Assembly (NCBI RefSeq): GCF_000170755.1
Contig: NZ_ABCK01000006.1
Location: forward strand, 1-64,000
Source of the DNA: Lentisphaera araneosa HTCC2155
GTDB lineage: Bacteria > Verrucomicrobiota > Lentisphaeria > Lentisphaerales > Lentisphaeraceae
Reading direction: 5' to 3'
DNA: 64,000 nt
The notes under the pieces are model-generated. The model saw nothing but the letters and a program-made list of their open reading frames with translations, was not told where the DNA came from and searched no databases. Of the stretch, positions 17,280 to 25,957 are shown one piece after another (within the stretch, counting starts at the first letter, position 1; every line of letters begins with the position of its first letter). A program made the position numbers and the translations under genes.

Positions 17280-18083
17280 TTAATCACTTAAAGAATTCCA
17301 AGGCGTATCAACAAAGTAGCTCCAGTTGCGACCACTGCCATCATAAAATGCACTGGCACCATCTCCCATTGTGCTAGGTACAGTACGGTACTTCACATGA
17401 CCATCACTAAAGAGGAAATTCATTTTATAGCTTTTTGAGTCGTGAATATAAAAGCCTTTGATTCCGCCTTTATCTTCGGCTTTCTGCTTACTTTCAACTT
17501 TAGCAACTGAAAGGCCATCGGCAAAATCTCTAGGACCACCTTCCCCCCAAGCGCCAGTGGAACCCATTTTGTTTGACCAAAATTGGACCTCGTTTAAAAT
17601 GATAAAATTGCTGGTATTGACTACATCATTAATGGCTGTCGACCACCCCGCATCATCTTTCCACCCAGCAATGCCTCTCACACTATCACCACTGTATGAA
17701 TCATTGATGGCGTAAGATTTTATGAGGATCGGGTCGCGATTTTGTATATTGGAACCACAGAGGTAGCTGCCGACACTATATTCATCTATACGTAGTTCTT
17801 CTGTAAGTTTATCGGCGTCGCTAATTTCTCTGCCATCATAATCGCTGAGCATATCGTCCCAGGAAATATCGTCTTCAAAAGTGGTACCATAAATTGGATA
17901 GTATCCTTCGTTATCATCCTGATAGAGGGCAAATGAGATGCCAATTTGTTTTTCATTATTTATACAGGTGGCTCGACGTGCAGATTCTCTTGCTTTTTTG
18001 AGTGAGGGCAGCAACAGGCTGGCGAGAATGCCGATGATGGCGACGACGACCAAAATTTCAATGAGGGTGAATTTCTTTTTCAT
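17280..18083 (-). CDS. Pseudopilin-like protein of the kinase-sigma operon
   Basis: The 267-residue protein starts [20 protein letters not shown], then has [20 protein letters not shown] and a globular domain ending [14 protein letters not shown]. It is clearly a paralogue of the protein at 11275-12099. The -1 residue is Lys, not Gly. Its ATG follows the stop of the PQQ-propeller gene directly and its stop is 18 bp before the kinase start, so it belongs to a four-gene operon. A secreted or envelope-anchored role alongside the propeller is inferred. Confidence 0.87.
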   Translation of the reverse strand: MKKKFTLIEILVVVAIIGILASLLLPSLKKARESARRATCINNEKQIGISFALYQDDNEGYYPIYGTTFEDDISWDDMLSDYDGREISDADKLTEELRIDEYSVGSYLCGSNIQNRDPILIKSYAINDSYSGDSVRGIAGWKDDAGWSTAINDVVNTSNFIILNEVQFWSNKMGSTGAWGEGGPRDFADGLSVAKVESKQKAEDKGGIKGFYIHDSKSYKMNFLFSDGHVKYRTVPSTMGDGASAFYDGSGRNWSYFVDTPWNSLSD

Positions 18084-21000
18084 TTACTTCTCCACTTGTG
18101 CGTTTAACTCCTTAGCATCATCTGCGGAGTTTAAGCAAACCATCGAGCCATCTTGCAGGACGATGAAGAGTTTACCATTGGCAGCTGACATGCCGTCGAA
18201 AACTGGAGGTGCACTGATCTTATATTCAGCCACAGTTTTGCCATCTGCGGTTGAAACCGAACGCAAGATAGCGCCCATGGATCCATCGATGGCATCTTGT
18301 TGAGCTTTTATTTTAGCCACTGAATCAGGCTGACTGAAGCGACCATAGAGTTTGGTCTCATCGAGAATATCCGGCGGGCCCGCAATGAAGAGGCTCTCGC
18401 CTGCGCCCGCCATGGCACGACCAAGTAAGCCGGGCTCCGTATTGCGCCAGTTGAACTTGAGTGAAGAAAGTTTCTCTATGGGAAGTTTACTATTCTTTTC
18501 CCAGTTGGTGATCGACGCTTCTTTATTGCGGATGGGAGTAAATGTTTTTTCCCAATCGCCCGCTTTGTAGGCATTGCCTTGCGACGAAGAAATCATGTAT
18601 TCCATGATATGGGCTTGAGCAAAAAATTCTGGTTTGCGACCAAAGCTATAAACCGTATGGTCGGGTTTCACTACCATGAGGCGTCCGGTAGGAACGTATT
18701 TACCTGGCTTTTGCCAGCCACCCCAACCTGAACCGGCGCCTTTGCCGTAAATCCAGAAACTGCGGTGATGCCAAGAGTCATCGAGAAAGCCAACGGGAGC
18801 AAAGAGGTGAGTGCCTTCGCCATCTTGATCACTGCGGCTGAAAGTCAGTGTCTTGTAGTGTTTGCCATGACCATCTTTGTAAATTCTATTGCCATCGAGC
18901 CCAATGCGTTGGGAATTCATGTAGATGTGTTTGCCATCAAAACTCAGTATATCGCTATTGCCAGGGACCATTTTTTGTCCTTGGTTCTTGACCTGAACCT
19001 GAATGCCATCGCGTTCGTCTTTGTCCCCGTGAATGACTTCTTTTTTCAGTTCACCAGTGGCGGCATCGATAAGACAAAGTCGAAGTCCACCATCGAGGAA
19101 GATGGTGCGTCCGGCGAGGCAGTAAATAGTGCCATCGACAATCGGGTTGCTTCCATGGATTGGCCAAACAGATTCCATACGACCGTCAATGGTCATTTGG
19201 CGATCGCCTTTGGCACCGCGGAAGCGCCAGACTAATTCGCCATCTTCAGCATTGAGGCAGTAGAGGTAGCCATCGGCACTACCAAAGATAACACGACCTT
19301 TCCATAGTGAAGGAGAAGAGTCGATTTGACCTGCCGTATTAAAAGTCCAGAGAGTTTTACCGGTATTTTGGTCCAAAGCATAAAGAGTGTTCTTACGGAC
19401 GGCTGCAACGTAAACTCGGCCATTATTGGCCACGGGCTGTGTCAGCTTTTCTCCCGGGGCAATCTTGACTTCCCATTTCGGAGCTAATTTTGCGGAGACC
19501 GCATTTTCGTTGTAGCTTAAGCGTTTATTGCCGTAGCGGAAATGATTCCAGCCCTGAGCCTGTTCTTTAAGAGGCGTATTGAATGCGGGTCCTTTGACGA
19601 GGCGTGGACTTTCTTGGATGTCGATAACAGCTTTTTGCATGCCGGGAGTTACGAGGCCACTGAAACCACGTAGCATCGATTCGGTATTGCAGGCACAAGG
19701 GTGAGGGGTGATGTAAGTCATGCCATTGGCAGGAAGAATCCCATTGAGGCAGGCACCGCGCAACCAGTGGTGCACATCCCAAGTTTTGTTTTGCAGGTCC
19801 ACATATTCAGTCCCAGTGGCGGCAGGGATGACGTATTTTGCCGTGGCTTTTGAACGGTAACAGCGTTGGTGAAACCAAAAGTTGGATTTTACATTGGGTG
19901 GAAAAGAAGTTGCCACTTCACCTGATTTGAGGTGGTGACCATCATAGTTACCACCCTGATGCTGAATGCGGGCAATAGCGCCTGACCAAGCGAGGCCATT
20001 AATCACAAAGAGGTCATCCTGCGAACTGTGGCCTGAAGAGTGATGTTTCGAGGTCCAGATGATTTTTCCCGTGTCGATGTGATGAGCGTAGATTTTGCCG
20101 TCTTTAAAATCAAAACCTAGTGTCGAGAGTACGACGTCATCTTGGCAAAGCAGAGTCGGAGTTACAGCAGTGCCCATTTTATAACCTTTGAGCTTAAATT
20201 CTTGCCCCTTCCAGTTTTCTGAGCCATCGGGTTTCAGGGCAATAACTTGTTTACCATTGTGAAAGAATACGCCTTTATGATTAACGGCCATGGTATTGGG
20301 GACAATGGCGGAACTATAGGACCAAGTGATTTTACCACTCTTTTGTTCGATCTGCATGATTTTGTTCTTTTGATTATCTGTAAAGCGGTATTTACCTGTG
20401 GCATCACCCGCGGCACCCCAAACTTCCACATTTGAGAGCTCATAGCCTTCTTGGGCTTTCGCACTTTCGCCAGTGACCGCATAGAGTGAGCCATTATCGA
20501 AGACGACTTCTTCCAAGCCTTCAGTTCCCGCAAAAGAACGTAGAACTTTACCTGTCTTTGCATCGACTTCAGAGAGCGGAGCACCAGCTGCAAGGGGGAG
20601 ATAGAGTTTATCGCCAATAGCAATGAGGCGGCGTTGAAGTTGAGCAGGGCCAGACTTTACGGGCCATAAGTGATTGTGCCAAGTTTCTAGATCGAGCTTC
20701 CAAAGGACCTTGCCATTGAAGGCATCTTGGGCCACAAGACGCCATTTTTCGGGAAGAACTGCCGAGAGACGCGAACCTTCATCAATGATGTAATAGAGTA
20801 CGCCATTATTAGAAACCATAGAGGTTAAACTAGAAATCAATTCGTGAGAACGTGTCCAAGAAGGACCACTTCGCCACTGAATATGCTTGGGAGGGCCCAC
20901 CATTTCGTCAAAACTTACAGCATTATTATCGGCGCCATAAAAAGCCATGGGCCAGTCATCGATTGTAGAGGGTACGGGTTTGTCTTTAGCTTTCCATTCA

Positions 21001-21422
21001 CCATGAGTAGCGAAGTAAGCTTTGCCGCGAGGGGCGACAATTCGAAAGATTTCTTCTTTGGGAGTTGTTGCGGAGTTCGCAATCATCACTCGGTTGATGA
21101 GGTTATTGACCACGGGCAGGTTAGTGCCATTATAGGCGCGGACTGAGAGCGAGCCATTGCCATTTTTCTCTAAAGCTTTGCGAAGTTCGCTAACTTTGGA
21201 CGCGTCACTGATAAGGATTTGGCCATTCCATTGATCGCCATTAGTCAGCTCAATGAGCTCGCTAAGATTTTCTTTATCGGGGGCACCTAGATAGAGTAGC
21301 ATGCCACCTGGAGTATCGGAAAAGTCGGGAAGATTTCCAGCAAATAAAATCTGCGGGATTAAAAAGAGTGTTAGTAATGTCTGCCATTTTGTCATTTGAG
21401 TCAAGCCTAAATTTGAGTTCAT
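18084..21422 (-). CDS. Large exported PQQ-like beta-propeller protein
   Basis: The 1,112-residue protein has a signal peptide best seen from Met10 (MTKWQTLLTLFLIPQILFAG), so 21395 is an alternative start. Propeller blades recur with the pattern AxDxxTGKxxW: LDQNTGKTLWTFNTAGQ, LNAEDGELVWRFRGAKG, HIDTGKIIWTSKH, VDAKTGKVLRSFAG. Residues 1-170 form a separate domain. The blades resemble BamB or quinoprotein dehydrogenase scaffolds, but I see no quinone ligand set, so enzymatic function is not claimed. It is the first gene of an operon with a pseudopilin, a Ser/Thr kinase and an ECF sigma factor. It may be an extracytoplasmic sensor or binding protein. Confidence 0.85.
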   Translation of the reverse strand: MNSNLGLTQMTKWQTLLTLFLIPQILFAGNLPDFSDTPGGMLLYLGAPDKENLSELIELTNGDQWNGQILISDASKVSELRKALEKNGNGSLSVRAYNGTNLPVVNNLINRVMIANSATTPKEEIFRIVAPRGKAYFATHGEWKAKDKPVPSTIDDWPMAFYGADNNAVSFDEMVGPPKHIQWRSGPSWTRSHELISSLTSMVSNNGVLYYIIDEGSRLSAVLPEKWRLVAQDAFNGKVLWKLDLETWHNHLWPVKSGPAQLQRRLIAIGDKLYLPLAAGAPLSEVDAKTGKVLRSFAGTEGLEEVVFDNGSLYAVTGESAKAQEGYELSNVEVWGAAGDATGKYRFTDNQKNKIMQIEQKSGKITWSYSSAIVPNTMAVNHKGVFFHNGKQVIALKPDGSENWKGQEFKLKGYKMGTAVTPTLLCQDDVVLSTLGFDFKDGKIYAHHIDTGKIIWTSKHHSSGHSSQDDLFVINGLAWSGAIARIQHQGGNYDGHHLKSGEVATSFPPNVKSNFWFHQRCYRSKATAKYVIPAATGTEYVDLQNKTWDVHHWLRGACLNGILPANGMTYITPHPCACNTESMLRGFSGLVTPGMQKAVIDIQESPRLVKGPAFNTPLKEQAQGWNHFRYGNKRLSYNENAVSAKLAPKWEVKIAPGEKLTQPVANNGRVYVAAVRKNTLYALDQNTGKTLWTFNTAGQIDSSPSLWKGRVIFGSADGYLYCLNAEDGELVWRFRGAKGDRQMTIDGRMESVWPIHGSNPIVDGTIYCLAGRTIFLDGGLRLCLIDAATGELKKEVIHGDKDERDGIQVQVKNQGQKMVPGNSDILSFDGKHIYMNSQRIGLDGNRIYKDGHGKHYKTLTFSRSDQDGEGTHLFAPVGFLDDSWHHRSFWIYGKGAGSGWGGWQKPGKYVPTGRLMVVKPDHTVYSFGRKPEFFAQAHIMEYMISSSQGNAYKAGDWEKTFTPIRNKEASITNWEKNSKLPIEKLSSLKFNWRNTEPGLLGRAMAGAGESLFIAGPPDILDETKLYGRFSQPDSVAKIKAQQDAIDGSMGAILRSVSTADGKTVAEYKISAPPVFDGMSAANGKLFIVLQDGSMVCLNSADDAKELNAQVEK

Positions 21423-21464
21423 TTGCTAGATGAATCGCAAATGAGTCTTTACTCTAACACGACC

Positions 21465-21474
21465 TTTGTAAAAA
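21465..21474 (-). promoter_or_regulatory. Shared upstream element TTTTTACAAA before the PQQ-kinase-sigma operon
   Basis: TTTTTACAAA (minus strand) lies 43 bp before the annotated propeller start. The same 10-mer precedes both large paralogues at 29995 and 33723. It could be the -35 part of an ECF promoter. Confidence 0.35.
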
Positions 21475-21519
21475 AGTTATAGATTTTTTTTGGTGCCATG
21501 TACTTGAGGAATAAATGTA

Positions 21520-21985
21520 TTTGAGAACTTTAGCCCGACATAAAATATCGTATGTCGGACCCAAGTTTGGGCCCTTCGTTAATTTAAATTTTATTATCAT
21601 CCACCTCACGGTGGATGCTATTATCTGCCGGTACTCCGTACCTAAAGAGGGCTTCAGCCCGACATAAAATAGCGTGTGGCGTGAGCCACATGTCGAATGG
21701 GAAAAATAGTAGAGGGCTTTAGCCCGACATAAAATAGCGTGTGGCGTAAGCCACATGTACCGACATAAAATAGCGTGTGGTGTGAACCACATGTCGAATG
21801 GGAAAAATAGTAGAGGGCTTTAGCCCGACATAAAATAGCGTGTGGTGTGAGCCACATGTCGAATGGGAAAAACAGTAGAGGGCTTCAGCCCGACATAAAA
21901 TAGCGTGTGGCGTAAGCCACATGTATTTTTTGATAAGAGGAATAAGGGCTCGCCTGTGAGTCCGACATAATTATTCAAAAATTTG
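21520..21985. repeat. REP-like hairpin repeat array, left of the RAYT gene
   Basis: The core unit GACATAAAATAGCGTGTGG followed by a TGTGG-x4-CCACA hairpin occurs five times (near 21660, 21725, 21763, 21827 and 21892). Most are preceded by GTAG-A-GGGCTTTAGCCC, a tetranucleotide followed by a hairpin as in REP sequences. Other modules are CCCAA-GT-TTGGG, CCACC-TCAC-GGTGG and GGTAC-TCC-GTACC. Long reading frames here on the minus strand only reflect the repeats. Confidence 0.9.
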
Positions 21986-22040
21986 CGAATTATTAATAAC
22001 TATCTTATATTAGCTATAATAAAATAAATTGGAGTCAATT

Positions 22041-22457
22041 ATGTCTAAATCATTCAATCAAGTTTATGTCCATATAATTTTTCATGTAGGAAGCGGAGCG
22101 TTTATCAGAAGTGATAATGAGGCAGAGCTCTATTCATACATATCTGGGATCTCTAAAAATCTATTTTGTCACATTATGGCTATAAATGGGACGGGAAACC
22201 ATATACATCTTTTAGTTTCATTATCACAAAAAATATCTGTCGCCAATTTTGTGAGTAAAGTGAAAAGCAATTCTTCAAAGTGGATGAAAAAATATGATGA
22301 TAAGTTTAGTTGGCAACGTGGTTATGGGGCATTTTCAGTGAGTGCTAGTGTGTGTCAAAAAGTTAAAAGATATATAGAAAAACAGAAAGCACATCATGAA
22401 AAAATATCATATCAAGATGAATTACAGAGCTTTTTAGATAACTATCATTTTAGTTGA
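22041..22457 (+). CDS. REP-associated tyrosine transposase-like protein (IS200/IS605 Y1 HUH family)
   Basis: I chose the ATG at 22041 because GGAG lies at 22031-22034, and an in-frame TTG at 22029 precedes that site. The 138-residue protein has the Y1 fold: FNQVYVHIIFHVG strand, the HUH-type HIH in TGNHIHLLVSL (residues 54-56), WQRGYGAFSVS, and the likely catalytic Tyr in KRYIEKQKAHH (about Y111). All catalytic residues are present. It stands alone in the middle of about 1.8 kb of REP-like palindromes with GTAG at the hairpin base. That is the arrangement of RAYTs, which cleave and join single-stranded REP DNA. An ordinary IS200-type transposase is the alternative. Confidence 0.88.
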   Translation: MSKSFNQVYVHIIFHVGSGAFIRSDNEAELYSYISGISKNLFCHIMAINGTGNHIHLLVSLSQKISVANFVSKVKSNSSKWMKKYDDKFSWQRGYGAFSVSASVCQKVKRYIEKQKAHHEKISYQDELQSFLDNYHFS

Positions 22458-23330
22458 AGTGCCGGACCCAAGTTTGGGCCCTCGAGGCTGATCCAACTTT
22501 AGCCATACACCTTACGGTGGCATGCTACATTCTGTCGATGATATGCACCTAATTAACTTGTGTGGCTTTGCCATATTGGGCAAATCAGTAGAGGGCTTTA
22601 GCCCGACATAAAATAGCGTGTGGCGTGAGCCAAATGTAAATTTTGACAAAAGGAACAAGGGCTCACTTGTGAGTCCGAAATATCGTATGTCGGACCCAAG
22701 TTTGGGCCCTTCGTTAATTTAAATTTTATTATCATCCACCTCACGGTGGACGCTATTATCTGCCGGTACTTCGTACCTAAAAAATGAATCATCTAGGGCT
22801 TTAGCCCGACATAAAATAGCGTGTGGTGTGAACCACATGTCGAATGGGAAAAATAGTAGAGGGCTTTAGGCCGACATAAAATAGCGTGTGGTGTGAGCCA
22901 CATGTAAATTTTGACAAAAGGAACAAGGGCTCACTTGTGAGTCCGAAATATCGTATGTCGGACCCAAGTTTGGCCCTTCGTTAATTTAAATTTTATTATC
23001 TTCCACCTCACGGTGGACGCTATTATCTGCCGGTACTTCGTACCTAAAAAATGAATCATCTAGGGCTTTAGCCCGACATAAAATAGCGTGTGGTGTGAAC
23101 CACATGTCGAATGGGAGAAATAGTAGAGGGCTTCAGCCCGACATAAAATAGCGTGTGGCGTGAGCCACACGTCAGTTACGAATATTAATGAGAGGGCTCA
23201 AGCATGAGTCCGAAATATCATATGTCGGACCCAAGTTTGGGCCCTTTGCTAATTTAAATTTTATTATCATCCACCTCACGGTGGACGCTATTATCTGCTG
23301 GGACTTCGTACCTAAACACTAATCATCGTG
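22458..23330. repeat. REP-like hairpin repeat array, right of the RAYT gene
   Basis: Five more core units (near 22603, 22808, 22873, 23076 and 23142) occur with GTAG-A-GGGCTT[TC]AGCCC. Longer composite blocks are repeated almost unchanged. The block TATCGTATGTCGGACCCAAG, then a CCACC-TCAC-GGTGG hairpin, then a GGTAC hairpin, appears at about 22680, 22950 and 23220, and once on the left at 21549. All copies are in the same orientation. Confidence 0.9.
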
Positions 23331-23335
23331 GCGCG

Positions 23336-24100
23336 TTACTTACTGGTGTTCTTGTGTGAAAAAAGCCAGTCGTACATGCCCTCGACTTGTTTGGCTTGAG
23401 CTGAGGCGGTTTTGTGATTCGCCCCTTCGAAAATGGATAGCTTAACCAAATTGGAATTCACTTTGGCAAATTCGTCCTTCATTTTTGAGATGCCATCGAC
23501 ACGGGGCTGGCTATCCTTTGTTCCCACCATGGCCCAGATAGCTAAGCTCGCCATGCTTGCGGTCTTGCTATAGTCTGGGATAAAGCCTTTGGGGCTGATA
23601 GCGGCAAAACGTTTTGGCTCCAGCATAGCCCATTCCCAAGTTCCTTTACCGCCCATGCTATAGCCGACGCAATAAATGCGATTTACGTCAATATCTTTGT
23701 GCTCGCTCAAAATATAATCGAGCATTTTTGAGAGTGATTCGGGATTCCAAGTGGGATCACTTTGAGGAACGAGGATTTTGGCACCGTATTTGAGGTTTTC
23801 TGCTTTTGAGAGTTCTTTGATAATTGATGATCTCAAGCGAGATTCAACGGGTTTGGAACCACCCCCAAGGCCGTGAAGTGAAATCACTAAGGGAGATTTC
23901 TCCTTAGTGTTTTTCAGCGGATGGCAGAGTAAAACCTGTTTTTTTAGGGTTTCAAAACTAGAGCTTATGTTGTCGGGGATAGTGACGAATTCCATTTTGA
24001 AAGCCGTTTTTGGACTTCCGCCTTTACCCTTTTTTTGGCCATAAGCCGTCGTTGCCAAGATTCCACATATCAAAACTGCACACATTAATACTTTATTCAT
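23336..24100 (-). CDS. Exported alpha/beta-hydrolase (carboxylesterase or dienelactone-hydrolase-like)
   Basis: I chose the ATG at 24098-24100 because AAGGA lies upstream and it directly gives the signal peptide MNKVLMCAVLICGILATTAYG; an in-frame ATG 33 bases upstream is less likely. The nucleophile elbow is GYSMGGKG (G-x-S-x-G). The oxyanion strand is LVISLHGLGGG. The acid is probably the Asp in VGTKDSQPRVDG and the His in EGANHKTAS. The layout fits family CE1 / prolyl-oligopeptidase-like esterases with 'HPLKN' and 'WEWAMLEPKRFAAISP'. Such enzymes deacylate polysaccharides or plant-type esters. It stands alone between the REP array and an IS1111 remnant. The substrate is unknown. Confidence 0.85.
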   Translation of the reverse strand: MNKVLMCAVLICGILATTAYGQKKGKGGSPKTAFKMEFVTIPDNISSSFETLKKQVLLCHPLKNTKEKSPLVISLHGLGGGSKPVESRLRSSIIKELSKAENLKYGAKILVPQSDPTWNPESLSKMLDYILSEHKDIDVNRIYCVGYSMGGKGTWEWAMLEPKRFAAISPKGFIPDYSKTASMASLAIWAMVGTKDSQPRVDGISKMKDEFAKVNSNLVKLSIFEGANHKTASAQAKQVEGMYDWLFSHKNTSK

Positions 24101-24349
24101 ATCACCGTCCTTAGTTGATGGATTTATAAGCATTACGTGAGTCGTGAGTGGGATATAACATTATTTTAAAGTTTAGATGATTATTCAGTTAACGATGAAT
24201 CTCTTGATGCTGAGTCAAGAAAGAGGCCGTGCCGAAGGTACGTAGCATAACTCAGATAGTATGAGAAGGCAGCCCTCGGCAAAGTCCACTTGCTAGCAGA
24301 CCTTGCCTGATATTAGTTAAGTTAACGAAAAAACTAACGGAGAACTGCC

Positions 24350-25429
24350 ATGTCTAAAATTACTATCGAAGTACCTGAAATCACAATAGGAATTGATCTT
24401 GGAAACAAAAAACATGATATTTGTGTTTTGAATTCCGCTGGAGAGAAAATTGATCAAACAAAAATTGAAAATAATATTGTCTGCTTATAAGAGTATTTTG
24501 AACAATATAAAGCTTGCTCAAAGGTGCGTGTCGCAATGGAGGTTGGTGCCAGTTCACTATGGATTTCTACGAAGCTTAAGGATATGGGTTTTCATGTCAT
24601 TATAGCCAATGCCCGCAAACTACGAATGATTTGAGCTGACACAAATAAATGCGATGAAAGAGATGCTGAAAAGATTGCGCGTGTAGCTCGAATGGACCCA
24701 ACGCTACTTCACGGAATTAAACATCGAAGTATATCAGCCCAACAAATGCTTTCCGTAATTCGTGCCCGTGAACACTTTGTTGTAGCTCGTACAAAATGTA
24801 TCAACTGTGTGCGTGGATTATTAAAAAGCCTTGGTGCCACCAATTTACCTAGTTGCGCATCAAATCGTTTTGGCGAAAGAATGTTTGAATACCTTCCTGA
24901 TGAGTTAATTCCGACTCTTGGAGAACTTCTCGAAGAATGTAAAGATTTAACAGATCGAATCAATAGATTAGATGATCGGATTCTTCAAATAAGTGAAGAG
25001 TCATGTCCAGAAGCTATAAAACTTCAGCAAATACCAGGTGTTGGTCCCATTACAGCTTTATCTTTTGTCTTAACTATTGATGACCCTAAACGCTTTCACA
25101 AAAGTAGAGATCTAGGACCTTTTCTTGGCCTTACTCCAAAAAGAGATCAATCAGGAGAGTGTGATAAACAGCTGAGTATTACAAAACAGGGAGATCGCTA
25201 TCTGAGATCATTGTTAGTAGGATCGGCTCAATTTATATTAAGCGATCGTTCACCCGATTCTGACCTAAAAAGCTATGGACTTAGAATAACTGGCCGCGGA
25301 GGTAAAATAGCTAAGAAAAAGGCTGTAGTTGCAATTGCAAGGAAGCTCGGGATTCTGATGCATCGAATTTGGATTAGTGGAGAAAACTATGATCCCTTAC
25401 ATAAAAAAACCTTTAAAAAAGTTTCATAA
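24350..25429 (+). pseudogene. IS1111-type transposase with two in-frame stop codons
   Basis: From the ATG at 24350 the frame would encode 359 residues but has TAA at 24488-24490 (codon 47) and TGA at 24632-24634 (codon 95). Around the stops the reading is ...ENNIVCL*EYFEQY... and ...ARKLRMI*ADTNKCDERD. Related proteins usually have Trp where the TGA stands, so both are probably point mutations (CAA to TAA, TGG to TGA). The DEDD N-terminal part (ITIGIDLGNKKHDICVLN) and the C-terminal LQQIPGVGPITALSFVLTID, then LGLTPKRDQSGE, are otherwise well preserved. The decay is therefore recent. Confidence 0.92.
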
Positions 25430-25743
25430 TCATCCACCAATCCAGCCAACCTCCCCACCATTTTATTGAATCACAAATAAGGAAAGAATTTAAAAAGAAA
25501 AAAGTTTAACAAATGTCTTATTAGATGACTGCGGACCATAGGTAGAACAAGAGCTTAGCCAAATCTTTTTAAAGTTCGTAACTCAGATAGCAGCATCAAA
25601 TAGGATACAATCATGCACCGGATTTGGCGATCCACAAAAAAGAGTGCGAATGGAAGCAAGACAAAATTTTATCGACATTTGAAAACTGATTTTCTCAATT
25701 ATCTAAATAATATATAACTTTAATGTAAACCGTAACTTGTAAA
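25430..25743 (+). ncRNA. Candidate guide (seekRNA/bridge) RNA region of the IS1111 element
   Basis: This noncoding segment lies 3' of the transposase, where the IS1111 group carries its guide RNA. TAACTCAGATAG at 25579-25590 is identical to 24248-24259 at the element's left boundary. ACCATAGG at 25535-25542 is complementary to CCTATGGT at 25760-25767, just beyond the right end. These are the two kinds of match expected of left and right guides. RNA boundaries and folding were not computed. Confidence 0.45.
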
Positions 25744-25759
25744 TGCCTTCTCATGGGAG

Positions 25760-25800
25760 CCTATGGTTTTCAACCATAGGATCTTAGTTTTTTTCTCATT
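25760..25800 (+). other. Hairpin with T tract at the right flank of the IS1111 element
   Basis: CCTATGGTT-TTC-AACCATAGG (25760-25780) is a perfect 9-bp stem followed by ATCTTAG and a T run. It could be a terminator, and as a palindrome it is a plausible target for an IS110-family element. The rest of the gap to 25957 shows one more hairpin (CCGTTC-TGAAG-GAACGG, 25801-25817) and no gene. Confidence 0.6.
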
Positions 25801-25957
25801 CCGTTCTGAAGGAACGGAGCATAGACCAAGGTGCATCGTTAAGGGCTAATCAAAAAAGTTTATTTTGCTGCTTTTTTGAAACGCGTGATGTTAGAAGGGC
25901 CGAACTTTCTCGATTGATCAATGAAGACATTTTTATGAATCAATACTCGAGGTAATA

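Larger units (their letters stand above)
24254..25757 (+). mobile_element. IS1111-type (IS110 family) insertion sequence, inactive
   Basis: The 11-bp subterminal inverted repeats ATGAGAAGGCA (24261-24271) and TGCCTTCTCAT (25744-25754) flank the transposase. Setting the boundaries 7 bp and 3 bp outside them, as is typical for the IS1111 group, gives an element of about 1.5 kb, the usual size. The exact ends are inferred. The right end abuts the hairpin CCTATGGTT/AACCATAGG (25760-25780). The transposase is broken by two stop codons. Confidence 0.75.

Noticed and set aside
21454-21922. Minus-strand frames with repeated peptides such as MWLTPHAILCRAKALYY
   Set aside because: They are translations of the REP-like repeats in more than one frame, with no ribosome binding site and no independent codon structure.
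21520-23330. Hairpin repeats as a CRISPR array or integron attC array
   Set aside because: Spacings are irregular, intervening DNA is itself repeated, and there is no integrase or cas gene. A RAYT lies in the centre instead.
24632-24634. TGA in the IS1111-type transposase as selenocysteine or recoded Trp
   Set aside because: A second stop (TAA at 24488) also interrupts the frame, and the intact genes nearby use TGA as a normal stop.
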